From positions 1 through 57,393 of the forward strand of contig JBKECY010000031.1 of the NCBI GenBank assembly GCA_047975025.1: DNA of 57,393 nt, in the 5' to 3' direction. The stretch is from JBKECY01 sp047975025. GTDB lineage: Bacteria; Bacillota; Clostridia; Lachnospirales; Lachnospiraceae. The notes below the pieces were generated by a model. The model was not told the origin of the DNA, searched no databases, and worked only from the letters and a program-made list of their open reading frames with translations. The stretch's first letter is position 1. The number at the start of each line of letters is the position of its first letter. Shown here one piece after another: positions 35,412-42,902 of this stretch. Made by a program: the position numbers and the translations under genes.

Positions 35412-36346
35412 AGTCTTACACCTCCCAGGATACGTGCTATCAAAGTACCATGATAGACAATCGGATATTCACGAAGCGTAAAGACGGTACCATCGCATGG
35501 TGCCAGCACTTTCTGCTGTATGGTGCCGGTCAGCGGGTCCAGAATACTTCCGATCTGACTCCCTCTTCTGACATAGCTCCAAAGCGGCATGGACGGCATA
35601 AAGATTCCGCTGGCTTCCGCACTGATTAATGCAACCTCTCCATCCTTGGACACCAGAGGATCACGCAACGGCGCCACTTCACCGCTCCAGATGCCCAGTC
35701 CTTTCATCAGATTCAGAATTCCCTCCACAATCTGATAGCCGTATTCGGGGTTGATGCGCATTCCCACGCCCATTTCGACAACGAGCGCCGGAGTACTCAT
35801 CATATTCAGGCTGTGAATCAACGTGGATTCCAGCACTGTTTCTGACGTATGCACCCAGATAAAATCCACATTGATTTTCTTGGCATAGGTCATTAGTTTC
35901 GCTTCATTGATTTCATTCATCCGCACCTGCGGAATCTCTCTGAGATATATATTGCTTGCATGCACATCCACACACAAATCGGAGCCCACAATATCTTCTA
36001 CAATGGAAGCGGCGATCTGCTCCATGACATGTCCTTCTTTGCTTCCCGGAAAGATACGGTTCATATCAAGATCAAAAATAGGTATGCCACGTGTGGCCGA
36101 ATCCATACCAAGCGGATTGAGCGCCGGGTACACATCTACGATTCCATGCAGTGAATCAATATCTTCCTGAATACGTCTCTGTAGTTCATAGCATACGAAC
36201 TGTCCCTCCAGCTCATCCCCGTGAATCCCTGTTACAATCGATATTCTCTTGTTTCTTCCTGTTGGCACAGGGGGTTCGATACGATGCTTTTGTATCAGCA
36301 GCCTCTCGTCAACCGGCAAATCTATGGACACTACAGTTTTTATCAT
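35408..36346 (-). CDS. AstE/AspA-family zinc deacylase (M14-like), probably active
   Basis: From the ATG at 36346, which has GGAGG five nt upstream, the product is 312 residues. Zinc ligands are H42 and E45 (TGIHGDELEG) and H129 (VDVHASN). The catalytic Glu is in ALVVEMGVG, and DLDMNRIFPG carries the substrate Arg. A C-terminal barrel-sandwich domain follows. The family removes acyl groups from N-acyl amino acids such as succinylglutamate or acetylaspartate. The substrate is unknown. It is the first gene of a group with a degenerate paralogue, ridA and purL. Confidence 0.85.
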   Translation of the reverse strand: MIKTVVSIDLPVDERLLIQKHRIEPPVPTGRNKRISIVTGIHGDELEGQFVCYELQRRIQEDIDSLHGIVDVYPALNPLGMDSATRGIPIFDLDMNRIFPGSKEGHVMEQIAASIVEDIVGSDLCVDVHASNIYLREIPQVRMNEINEAKLMTYAKKINVDFIWVHTSETVLESTLIHSLNMMSTPALVVEMGVGMRINPEYGYQIVEGILNLMKGLGIWSGEVAPLRDPLVSKDGEVALISAEASGIFMPSMPLWSYVRRGSQIGSILDPLTGTIQQKVLAPCDGTVFTLREYPIVYHGTLIARILGGVRL

Positions 36347-36467
36347 ATTATCCTCCAATATATCTATTCATTTCATTAAGTTCAGTGGTCCATACCCAAC
36401 CATGATTTTATCACATTCCCGCAGTCTTGTATAGAAGCAGCCGCTCCTCAAACAGGAACAGACAAAA

Positions 36468-36498
36468 CAAGAGAGTCCTCCTGTTGAGAACCCCCTTG
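36468..36498 (-). terminator. Terminator of the oxidoreductase gene
   Basis: On the minus strand, CAAGGGGGTTCTC pairs over 13 bp with GAGGACTCTCTTG (three G-T pairs), with a 5-nt loop, followed by TTTTGTCTGTT. It starts 14 nt after the stop at 36512. Confidence 0.8.
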
Positions 36499-36511
36499 TC
36501 CTGTCTTATGT

Positions 36512-37756
36512 CTACTCCGGTACTGCGGTACGCAATAGGTAAGTACCATCTTTTTGCAATTCATAATACTCGCGGAACGAGGCAGAGAACAGCACATCCT
36601 CCAGTCCCGTAATATCTGCTTTGGATGCCACCAGGTACTGATAGATGGCGGCATGCGAAAGATCTCCCACAATCAGGAATCCCTCCAGTGTATGCTCCTT
36701 GATGACTGCTTTTTTATAGTAAGTACTGGTTTCACTCGTAACGAACCGCTCCCCGTCTGCTGCCACATCAGAAGAAGATTTGCCCATGGCAAGAGATGCA
36801 AGTCCGAAGTAATTAAATGCATTCTTCGGAATCTTGGGTTCCTGATACTCTGTCGGCCGCCCCATCATATTCAGCGCCGCCACTTCTCCCTGCTTGGATG
36901 CGCTCGGCCAGATACCGGATATACCGGCTACGTCACCTGCGGCATAGACATCCGCATCACTGCTTTGCATATGTGAATCTACCACGATTCCCCGCTCAAT
37001 GGTCAGACCGCTTTCTTTGAATGGCTCTACGGCGGCACGTACTCCGGCGGCCACAATGACCATATCACACTGAATACTTTCTCCGTTATCGAATACCAGC
37101 TCCACAACTTCGCCCTGCTCATTCACCTTGGTCTGTGCGGTTCCACGATCCACATAGAAGCGACAGGCCTTGTTCTCGAAAGCCGCCTGATAGCGGATGG
37201 CACCTTTTTTGTCCATCTGTACAGGCAGGATTCTGTCTCCGCGCTCCACAATGGTAACCTGCTTGTCCTGCTGGCACATGCCCAAGGCAGCATCAAGCCC
37301 TACCAGTCCGGAACCAATAATGACCACATGGGTCGAGGTCTTCGCTTTTTCATTAATCGCGACCGCATCCGTCAAATGCCGCAGTCCAAAGACATTCGGT
37401 GCATTCGGCAGATCGCCAATGGGCAGTATGAAGCTGTTCGCTCCCGTCGCAATCAACAGCTTATCATAGGGTACTGTCTCACCGGAGGCAAGTGTCACCT
37501 GCTTTTGCGCAAGCTGCAAAGAGGTCACAATCTGGCCTGCACGCCATTCGATTCTGTTCTTCTCAAAAAAATCTGCCGGAACAAACGACATGCCCTCTAC
37601 ATCTTTCTCAAGTGTCAGGAATTTGTGCAGCAGATGTCTGGCATGCACATGGCTGTCCTTGGAAATCATCGTAATTCGGGCATCCGGCTCCTCGCTGCGC
37701 AGCTTCTTGGCTGCGGCAATTCCAGCAGCCCCCACACCAATAATCACATAGTTCAT
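36512..37756 (-). CDS. FAD/NAD(P)-dependent oxidoreductase, NADH:rubredoxin reductase-like
   Basis: The product has 414 residues. The FAD-binding VIIGVGAAGIAAAKKL is at 4-19, the NAD-binding VVIIGSGLVGLDAALGM is near 147, and YAAGDVAG is the second FAD box. The C-terminal part resembles the tail domain of nitrite/rubredoxin reductases. No redox-active Cys pair is visible. With rubredoxin and FprA encoded at 44.2-45.6 kb it could complete an NADH to rubredoxin to flavodiiron chain. It is monocistronic, with its own promoter and terminator. Confidence 0.8.
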   Translation of the reverse strand: MNYVIIGVGAAGIAAAKKLRSEEPDARITMISKDSHVHARHLLHKFLTLEKDVEGMSFVPADFFEKNRIEWRAGQIVTSLQLAQKQVTLASGETVPYDKLLIATGANSFILPIGDLPNAPNVFGLRHLTDAVAINEKAKTSTHVVIIGSGLVGLDAALGMCQQDKQVTIVERGDRILPVQMDKKGAIRYQAAFENKACRFYVDRGTAQTKVNEQGEVVELVFDNGESIQCDMVIVAAGVRAAVEPFKESGLTIERGIVVDSHMQSSDADVYAAGDVAGISGIWPSASKQGEVAALNMMGRPTEYQEPKIPKNAFNYFGLASLAMGKSSSDVAADGERFVTSETSTYYKKAVIKEHTLEGFLIVGDLSHAAIYQYLVASKADITGLEDVLFSASFREYYELQKDGTYLLRTAVPE

Positions 37757-37793
37757 TCTATACCCCCTTTATCTCTGCAAAAACAGTCTATGA

Positions 37794-37830
37794 ATCTGAT
37801 TGTTTCAAGTATAGCAATCTATAATCAGAT
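37794..37830. promoter_or_regulatory. Spaced inverted repeat around a -10, candidate operator
   Basis: ATCTGATT (37794-37801) and AATCAGAT (37823-37830) are perfect 8-bp arms, one on each side of the -10 of the oxidoreductase gene, with 22 nt between. A regulator bound to both would block the promoter. Confidence 0.4.
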
Positions 37831-37836
37831 GGTCAA
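37808..37836 (-). promoter_or_regulatory. Promoter of the NROR-like oxidoreductase gene
   Basis: TTGACC (37831-37836), a 17-nt spacer and TATACT (37808-37813) on the minus strand. An AAAGGGGG ribosome binding site precedes the ATG. Confidence 0.8.
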
Positions 37837-37847
37837 CTAATCCGTCC

Positions 37848-38420
37848 TTATTTATTCAATTTTCTGGCAAATTCCCGGGCACGTTCTTCTTTTAGCGGCT
37901 CCATGAAACTGTGCTGGTATCCCAGATCATGCTCACACAGCATTCCGGCATATTGAAGCTTGGAATGACGGCAGTACCGCTGCATCCCTGTTTCGAACAA
38001 GTCGGCACCTTTGGCAGGCGGATACCCACAGGTCACAACTAAAGCCATCTGCTTGCCCGCCCAAAGCGAGGGGCCTTTTTCGGCACCATAATATTTATTC
38101 ATGCCATATACCAGACGGTCAAGTACCGTCTTCATAGGCGGGGTGCAATACCAGGAGTAAATCGGAGTTGCCAGAACCAGTACCTCTGCATGGCTGATCT
38201 GGTCGAAAATCTCCTGCATATCATCCTCAAACCGACAGCCGAATTTGGTCCAGTCCTGCTGGCAGCTGCGACAGGCCGTACAAGGCGTGAGGACTTTATC
38301 GTATAGATTGATAAGCTCGCAGCGGGCGTTTTGCACTGACAGTTCCTCCAGGAACGGCTGTAACAGCGCAGCCGTATTCCCCGTCTTTCTGGGACTCCCC
38401 ATTAATATGGTATAGTTCAT
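37848..38420 (-). CDS. NADPH-dependent FMN reductase/flavodoxin-fold protein
   Basis: The product has 190 residues. The flavin phosphate loop SPRKTGNTAAL is at 9-19; TPCTACRSCQQDWTKFGC holds four cysteines often seen in this subfamily, and ATPIYSWYCTPPMKTVLDRL is the second flavin segment. It probably reduces a quinone, flavin or iron complex. It lies 42 nt after the helicase gene and shares no obvious promoter, so co-transcription is likely. Confidence 0.85.
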   Translation of the reverse strand: MNYTILMGSPRKTGNTAALLQPFLEELSVQNARCELINLYDKVLTPCTACRSCQQDWTKFGCRFEDDMQEIFDQISHAEVLVLATPIYSWYCTPPMKTVLDRLVYGMNKYYGAEKGPSLWAGKQMALVVTCGYPPAKGADLFETGMQRYCRHSKLQYAGMLCEHDLGYQHSFMEPLKEERAREFARKLNK

Positions 38421-38462
38421 ATTTCTTCCTCCTTGTCCGCTCTGTGAAAGTATCGAAGAGTA

Positions 38463-40814
38463 TTACACTTCGTGCCTGCTCCAGAATTCCTGCAGCTGTG
38501 CTTCAACGGATTGAATCCGGCAATATTGCCGGTCCGCCCATTCTCTGGGAAATAACCGCCCGTAAATCGGTTCGGAGAACCTGTCATCCAGCAGCAGAAT
38601 CACCCCCGTATCATACTGCGTCCGTATGACCCGGCCGGCCGCCTGCAGCACTTTGTTCATTCCCGGATAGCGGTATGCATATTCGAAGCCCTGCTGTCCG
38701 CGCTCTGTATAAAATTCCTGCAGCAGATCTCGCTCCCGGCTTACCTGAGGCAGTCCGGTACCGACCACGCAGACGCCGATCAGGTGCTCTCCGATCAGGT
38801 CGATTCCTTCGGCGAAAATCCCTCCCATAACGCAAAATGCCAGCAGTGTGCCACTGTCTTTCTTGAATTCCTGCAAGAAGCTCTCCCGCATCTCTTCGTC
38901 CATGCCGGGCGTCTGTACGATACAGCTGACCTCTTGCGTCTGGTATTCGGTAAGATACAGCTCCAGCACATCCGAGAGCAATTTATGAGAAGGGAAGAAC
39001 ACCATGTAATTACCCTCTTTGGCCCGAATCATTTTATCAATATAGGATGCAATTCTGGCGAACTCCCTCGGTCCTCTGCGTGTGTAACGACTGCTGACAT
39101 CTTGTGCCAGTAAAATACTGCGGTTCTCGATGGGGAAGGGGGAATCCGCATACATGGCATAATCATCCTCTTGTGTACTGTACAGTTCTTGATAATACGA
39201 TACCGGCAATAGCGTTGCGGAAAAGAACACAGCACTTCTGCCTTTTTGCAGATATTGCTGCAGATTCACTGCCGGATTGATACAAAACAGCCGTACCAGG
39301 AAAGTACCATCCGGCGCCAGTTGTGCGTAGATACTGTAATTCTCATCCAGTAAATCAAAACAAAGCAAAAAATTGCGGATTTCAAAATAGAACTCCAGTA
39401 ATTCTTCGTGCAGCTTATCGGAAGCAGTTTCGAAAAAGGTCTCCATCTCTCCTAAAATACTCATCAGGGGGAAGACCAGATCCGATATGTCCTTTAGGAT
39501 ACTGCACTCCTCACACTCCCTTTTGTAGGCCAGCATGGCTTTGTTCAGCTTTTCCAACAAGCGTGTCAGTTTTTTGTGATGTGTCTTAACTACCCTGCCA
39601 GCCTGCATCACATGCTCCTTGCAAAGTGTCGCACTGTACATCTCGCGGGCCCGGTCGACCAGATTATGTGCCTCATCAATCAGAAATACATAATCCCCCG
39701 AAACCCCCTCACCAAAGAATCTGCGCAGATGTACATTGGGGTCAAAGGCATAATGATAATCACAGATGACCGCATCCACCCAGGAAGCGGTGTCGAGCGA
39801 AAGCTCGAACGGACAGACTTGGTGCGTACGCGCATATTCCGTAATCTGTCTGGCATCTATAATATCATGGGCATTTAGAAGTTCAAATACCGCCTCATTG
39901 ATTCTGTCAAAGTGCCCCCGGGCATAGGGGCAGGCAACCGGGTTGCAGTTTGTCTCTTCGCACAGACAGATTTTATCTCTGGCCGTAAGTGTCAGCACTT
40001 TGAAAGCAAGCCCCTGCCGCTTTAGCAGCATAAAAGCTTCCTGGGCTACGGTTCTTGTAATCGTCTTGGCCGTCAGGTAAAAAATCTTGCCGCTGTCTCC
40101 CGTTCCCACATAGCGCACCGCCGGATAGACCGTTGCCATCGTTTTGCCAATTCCCGTTGGAGCCTGCAAAAACAATTTTTTCTGCTGCTGGATGGTGCGG
40201 TATACTCCCGCTACCAGTTCTTTTTGCTGCGGACGATAGGAGAAAGGGAATTCCAGTTCGGTCATGGACGCATTGCGTGTACGCCTCCAGTCAATCTGCC
40301 ACTGCATCCATTTCTCATATTCTTGCAAAAGCGCCGTAAGCCAGTCATGGAGTTCTTCAATTGTATAGAGGGATTTGAAACGCCGGATTTCTTCTGATTC
40401 CAGATGACAATATGTCAGCTGCACCTGCATTTTATCCTTGCGCTCCCGCAAACCATAGAAGTACGCATAGCATTTTGCCTGTGCTTCATGTACCATCTCA
40501 GGTGCAGTCAGTGTATCCAGATTTCGGTAGACGCCCTTGATCTCGTCAATGGTCGTAATCCCTTCCTCTGTAAAAATGCCGTCGGCTCTGCCTTCCATCA
40601 CCAGAATGAATTTTGCAAATTCGTGGGTATACGAGAGCACCTGCTCCGCCGCATAGTCCCCCTTCATTCTTTTTTGAATTTTTCTGTGAATCCTGCTGCC
40701 TTCCTGCATGGCATTCTTGGCGGCTGCCGCAGTTCTGCGATTGTCTATATCACCGCTGCGCAGGATAAACTCGACAAAATTACGCACAGACTCCTTTATG
40801 GTTGTTTTTTCCAT
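38463..40814 (-). CDS. PD-(D/E)XK nuclease fused to XPD/DinG-type iron-sulfur helicase
   Basis: From the ATG at 40814 with GAGGG upstream the product has 783 residues; an earlier TTG (40850) is less likely. The N-terminal nuclease motifs are RIH (H43), RADG (D78), DEIK (D90, E91, K93) and QAKCYAY. The helicase has Walker A PTGIGKT (219-225), four or five Fe-S cysteines (C283, C285, C290, C295, C334), DEAH (380-383) and a C-terminal helicase half. It should unwind and cut DNA in repair. It is not the plain DinG type, which has an exonuclease domain. Confidence 0.85.
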   Translation of the reverse strand: MEKTTIKESVRNFVEFILRSGDIDNRRTAAAAKNAMQEGSRIHRKIQKRMKGDYAAEQVLSYTHEFAKFILVMEGRADGIFTEEGITTIDEIKGVYRNLDTLTAPEMVHEAQAKCYAYFYGLRERKDKMQVQLTYCHLESEEIRRFKSLYTIEELHDWLTALLQEYEKWMQWQIDWRRTRNASMTELEFPFSYRPQQKELVAGVYRTIQQQKKLFLQAPTGIGKTMATVYPAVRYVGTGDSGKIFYLTAKTITRTVAQEAFMLLKRQGLAFKVLTLTARDKICLCEETNCNPVACPYARGHFDRINEAVFELLNAHDIIDARQITEYARTHQVCPFELSLDTASWVDAVICDYHYAFDPNVHLRRFFGEGVSGDYVFLIDEAHNLVDRAREMYSATLCKEHVMQAGRVVKTHHKKLTRLLEKLNKAMLAYKRECEECSILKDISDLVFPLMSILGEMETFFETASDKLHEELLEFYFEIRNFLLCFDLLDENYSIYAQLAPDGTFLVRLFCINPAVNLQQYLQKGRSAVFFSATLLPVSYYQELYSTQEDDYAMYADSPFPIENRSILLAQDVSSRYTRRGPREFARIASYIDKMIRAKEGNYMVFFPSHKLLSDVLELYLTEYQTQEVSCIVQTPGMDEEMRESFLQEFKKDSGTLLAFCVMGGIFAEGIDLIGEHLIGVCVVGTGLPQVSRERDLLQEFYTERGQQGFEYAYRYPGMNKVLQAAGRVIRTQYDTGVILLLDDRFSEPIYGRLFPREWADRQYCRIQSVEAQLQEFWSRHEV

Positions 40815-40853
40815 CCTACCCTCATCATCTGTCGGCTCGTATACAGACAAAAA

Positions 40854-40909
40854 GCAGGCAGCAGCCGGGACATAGGAAACTTCCCGGGCTGCTACCTGCT
40901 ACATTGTCC
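40854..40909 (-). terminator. Terminator of the csoR operon
   Basis: On the minus strand, GCAGGTAGCAGCCCGGGA pairs with TCCCGGCTGCTGCCTGC (one bulge/mismatch), followed by TTTTTGTC. It lies right after the csoR stop at 40917. Confidence 0.92.
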
Positions 40910-40916
40910 AAAGACA

Positions 40917-41270
40917 TCATTTGATAAACCGATCGATCGCCTTCTCCAATTCTTTGATGCTTTCTGTATCTCCATGCTCCACTGCATCCACAATGCAATG
41001 TTCAATATGATCCTGCAGAATAATCTTGCCGGTATTGTTGATGGCAGATTTGACAGCCGATAACTGGATCAGCACCTCACTGCAATCCCGTCCGGATTCG
41101 ACCATCCTTTTGATGGATTCCATATGCCCTATGGCACGTGACAGCCGGTTCAGAACAGCTTTGGTATTCTCATGCTTATGCACATGTCCCTGGTGGGTAT
41201 GTGCATGGGTATGCTCGACGATTTGTCCGTCTTGTGTTATGTGTATATGCTGGTCACTCTGCTTGCTCAT
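40917..41270 (-). CDS. CsoR-family metal-sensing repressor with His-rich N-terminus
   Basis: The product has 117 residues. The DUF156 core from about residue 34 has the Cu-type ligand set: Cys in GRDC, then His and Cys in DHIEHC. The first 34 residues hold about nine histidines (HIHIT, HTHAHTHQGHVHKH), a likely metal-buffering extension. CsoR represses copper efflux genes until Cu(I) binds. No copper transporter is in the window, so the target is elsewhere or is its own operon with the 74-aa protein upstream. Confidence 0.88.
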   Translation of the reverse strand: MSKQSDQHIHITQDGQIVEHTHAHTHQGHVHKHENTKAVLNRLSRAIGHMESIKRMVESGRDCSEVLIQLSAVKSAINNTGKIILQDHIEHCIVDAVEHGDTESIKELEKAIDRFIK

Positions 41271-41288
41271 TGTATCTCCTTGGCGGGA

Positions 41289-41513
41289 TTAAATCTCCGA
41301 AAAAGAATATCTCTTCTTGCGGTTCAATTCCTGAATATCAAAAACAATGGTTCCGTCTTCGCGCACTGTTTTCTCGATTGTCGTGTTCTTAACAGGGAAT
41401 TTATCTCTGACGAATTTGTCGAGATCATCCGTAGTAATTTCTTCTATTGTTGTATCTTTCTCCTGATTGCCGGAACATAAATCAAAATCCTCATATACTG
41501 CTTCATAAGTCAT
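41289..41513 (-). CDS. Small acidic hypothetical protein, 74 aa
   Basis: The ATG at 41513 has GGAGG eight nt upstream; an in-frame GTG nine nt earlier is unlikely. The product is acidic and polar (MTYEAVYEDFDLCSG to RKKRYSFSEI), with one Cys and no membrane segment. The C-terminal half (FVRDKFPVKNTTIEKTVREDGTIVFDIQEL) is predicted beta-rich. No family is recognised. It is the first gene of an operon with csoR, 18 nt away, so a link with metal stress is possible. Confidence 0.6.
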   Translation of the reverse strand: MTYEAVYEDFDLCSGNQEKDTTIEEITTDDLDKFVRDKFPVKNTTIEKTVREDGTIVFDIQELNRKKRYSFSEI

Positions 41514-41562
41514 AATCAACACCTCCGTTTATTGTTTTCCAGACATTTTTTTTAATAGGTAC

Positions 41563-41591
41563 AGTATATCACTAACCGATAATTTTCTCAA
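41563..41591 (-). promoter_or_regulatory. Promoter of the 74-aa/csoR operon
   Basis: TTGAGA (41586-41591), a 17-nt spacer and TATACT (41563-41568) on the minus strand. It is back to back with the xpt promoter. Confidence 0.75.
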
Positions 41592-41608
41592 CACCGTAGA
41601 AAAATAAT

Positions 41609-41637
41609 TTGCCTTTCAACTCCAAATAGCGTATTAT
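41609..41637 (+). promoter_or_regulatory. Promoter of xpt
   Basis: TTGCCT (41609-41614), a 17-nt spacer and TATTAT (41632-41637). The leader is only about 25 nt, so there is no purine riboswitch, which many Firmicutes xpt genes have. Confidence 0.6.
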
Positions 41638-41669
41638 GTTGATAGAAAAAATCTAGGAGGATAGCTTTC

Positions 41670-42239
41670 ATGCAGTTACTTGAAGAACGCATACGCAGAG
41701 ACGGTACAGTAAAGCCCGGAAATATACTAAAAGTGGACAGTTTCATCAATCATCAGATGGATATCCCATTTATTCAGGAGCTTGGCAAAGAATTCAAACG
41801 TCTGTTCACAGATAAACCCATTACAAAGATCCTGACAATTGAGGCCTCCGGCATCGGTATTGCCTGTATTACCGCTCAGTACTTCAACGTACCTGTTGTG
41901 TTTGCCAAAAAGGCAAAAAGCATCAATCTGGATGGCGAAATGTATGTTACAAAGGTTGAATCCTACACCCACAATACAGTGTATGATGTTATTGTCTCCA
42001 AGAAATTTCTTTCTCCCAACGACCATGTGCTTCTAATCGACGATTTTCTGGCAAACGGCTGTGCTCTGCTGGGATTAATTGAGCTGGTGCAAAACGCAGG
42101 TGCCACCATTGAGGGTGCCGGTATTGTGATTGAGAAAGGCTTTCAAGAAGGCGGACAGAAAATTCGCGATCTTGGTATCCACCTGGAATCCCTGGCGGTC
42201 ATCGACCATATGTCTGATACGGATGTCACGTTCCGATAA
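41670..42239 (+). CDS. xpt: Xanthine phosphoribosyltransferase
   Basis: The product has 189 residues, as usual. KILTIEASGIGIACITAQYFNVPVVFAKK and HVLLIDDFLANGCALLGLIELVQNAGA, the latter the PRPP-binding loop, identify it. It converts xanthine and PRPP to XMP in purine salvage. AGGAGG lies upstream. It is transcribed away from csoR; the S-component gene follows on the same strand after 102 nt, with its own likely promoter. Confidence 0.95.
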   Translation: MQLLEERIRRDGTVKPGNILKVDSFINHQMDIPFIQELGKEFKRLFTDKPITKILTIEASGIGIACITAQYFNVPVVFAKKAKSINLDGEMYVTKVESYTHNTVYDVIVSKKFLSPNDHVLLIDDFLANGCALLGLIELVQNAGATIEGAGIVIEKGFQEGGQKIRDLGIHLESLAVIDHMSDTDVTFR

Positions 42240-42341
42240 TCTGGTCTCCTTCATCTGTCCCTATCCATTTTTTCGTTTTTGTATATTTTAACGGAGCCAT
42301 TTTTGTATTATAATGACTCCATTAACGTACGAGGTGATCTT

Positions 42342-42881
42342 ATGAAAAAAACGAAAAAATTAGTTTGGACTGCTCTTTTTGCCACACTTACCTTTGTGGC
42401 TACCTATGCAATACGTGTTCCTGTACCTGCTACGCAAGGCTATGTACATCCCGGTGATGCTCTGGTCATCCTGTCCGGTATCTTTTTAGGCCCCTGGTTC
42501 GGCGCCGCTGCCGCAGGACTTGGCTCTGCCATGTCAGATCTGCTGGGCGGCTATGCGTATTATGCGCCCATTACCCTGCTGATTAAAGCACTCGTGGCTT
42601 TTACCGGCGGCTACGTCTTCACGTTTATCCGCCGGCACAAATTTCCCCTTCCCGCCGGAATCGCTGCCGCAGGTATCTGCGATATCGTATTCGTCGTCGG
42701 AGGCTATTTTATCGCCGAACGTTTCATGTACGGACTGCCGGCGGCTCTGCTCTCGGCTCCTATGAATCTGGTACAGGCCGCCTTCGGACTGGTCGTATCT
42801 GTGCTGCTGTTCCCTTCCTTAGCAGCCATCCCTGATTTTCGGCGCAGTATACACCTGCCGGTCACACCGCAGAAACCATAA
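42342..42881 (+). CDS. ECF transporter S component (vitamin-type)
   Basis: The ATG at 42342 has GAGGTGATC upstream; an earlier ATG at 42279 lies in the likely promoter. The product has 179 residues and five or six membrane segments. GYVHPGDALVILSGIFLGPWFGAAAAGLGSAMSDLLGGYAYYAP is typical of S components that bind a vitamin and join the EcfAAT energising module, which is not in the window. The vitamin is unknown. A TATAAT (42309-42314) is just upstream. Confidence 0.85.
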   Translation: MKKTKKLVWTALFATLTFVATYAIRVPVPATQGYVHPGDALVILSGIFLGPWFGAAAAGLGSAMSDLLGGYAYYAPITLLIKALVAFTGGYVFTFIRRHKFPLPAGIAAAGICDIVFVVGGYFIAERFMYGLPAALLSAPMNLVQAAFGLVVSVLLFPSLAAIPDFRRSIHLPVTPQKP

Positions 42882-42902
42882 GCTGCTCATTCCAAGAGTC
42901 TC

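Noticed and set aside
41592..41669. Purine riboswitch before xpt
   Set aside because: The leader from the best promoter is only about 25-30 nt and the guanine-aptamer core is not seen.
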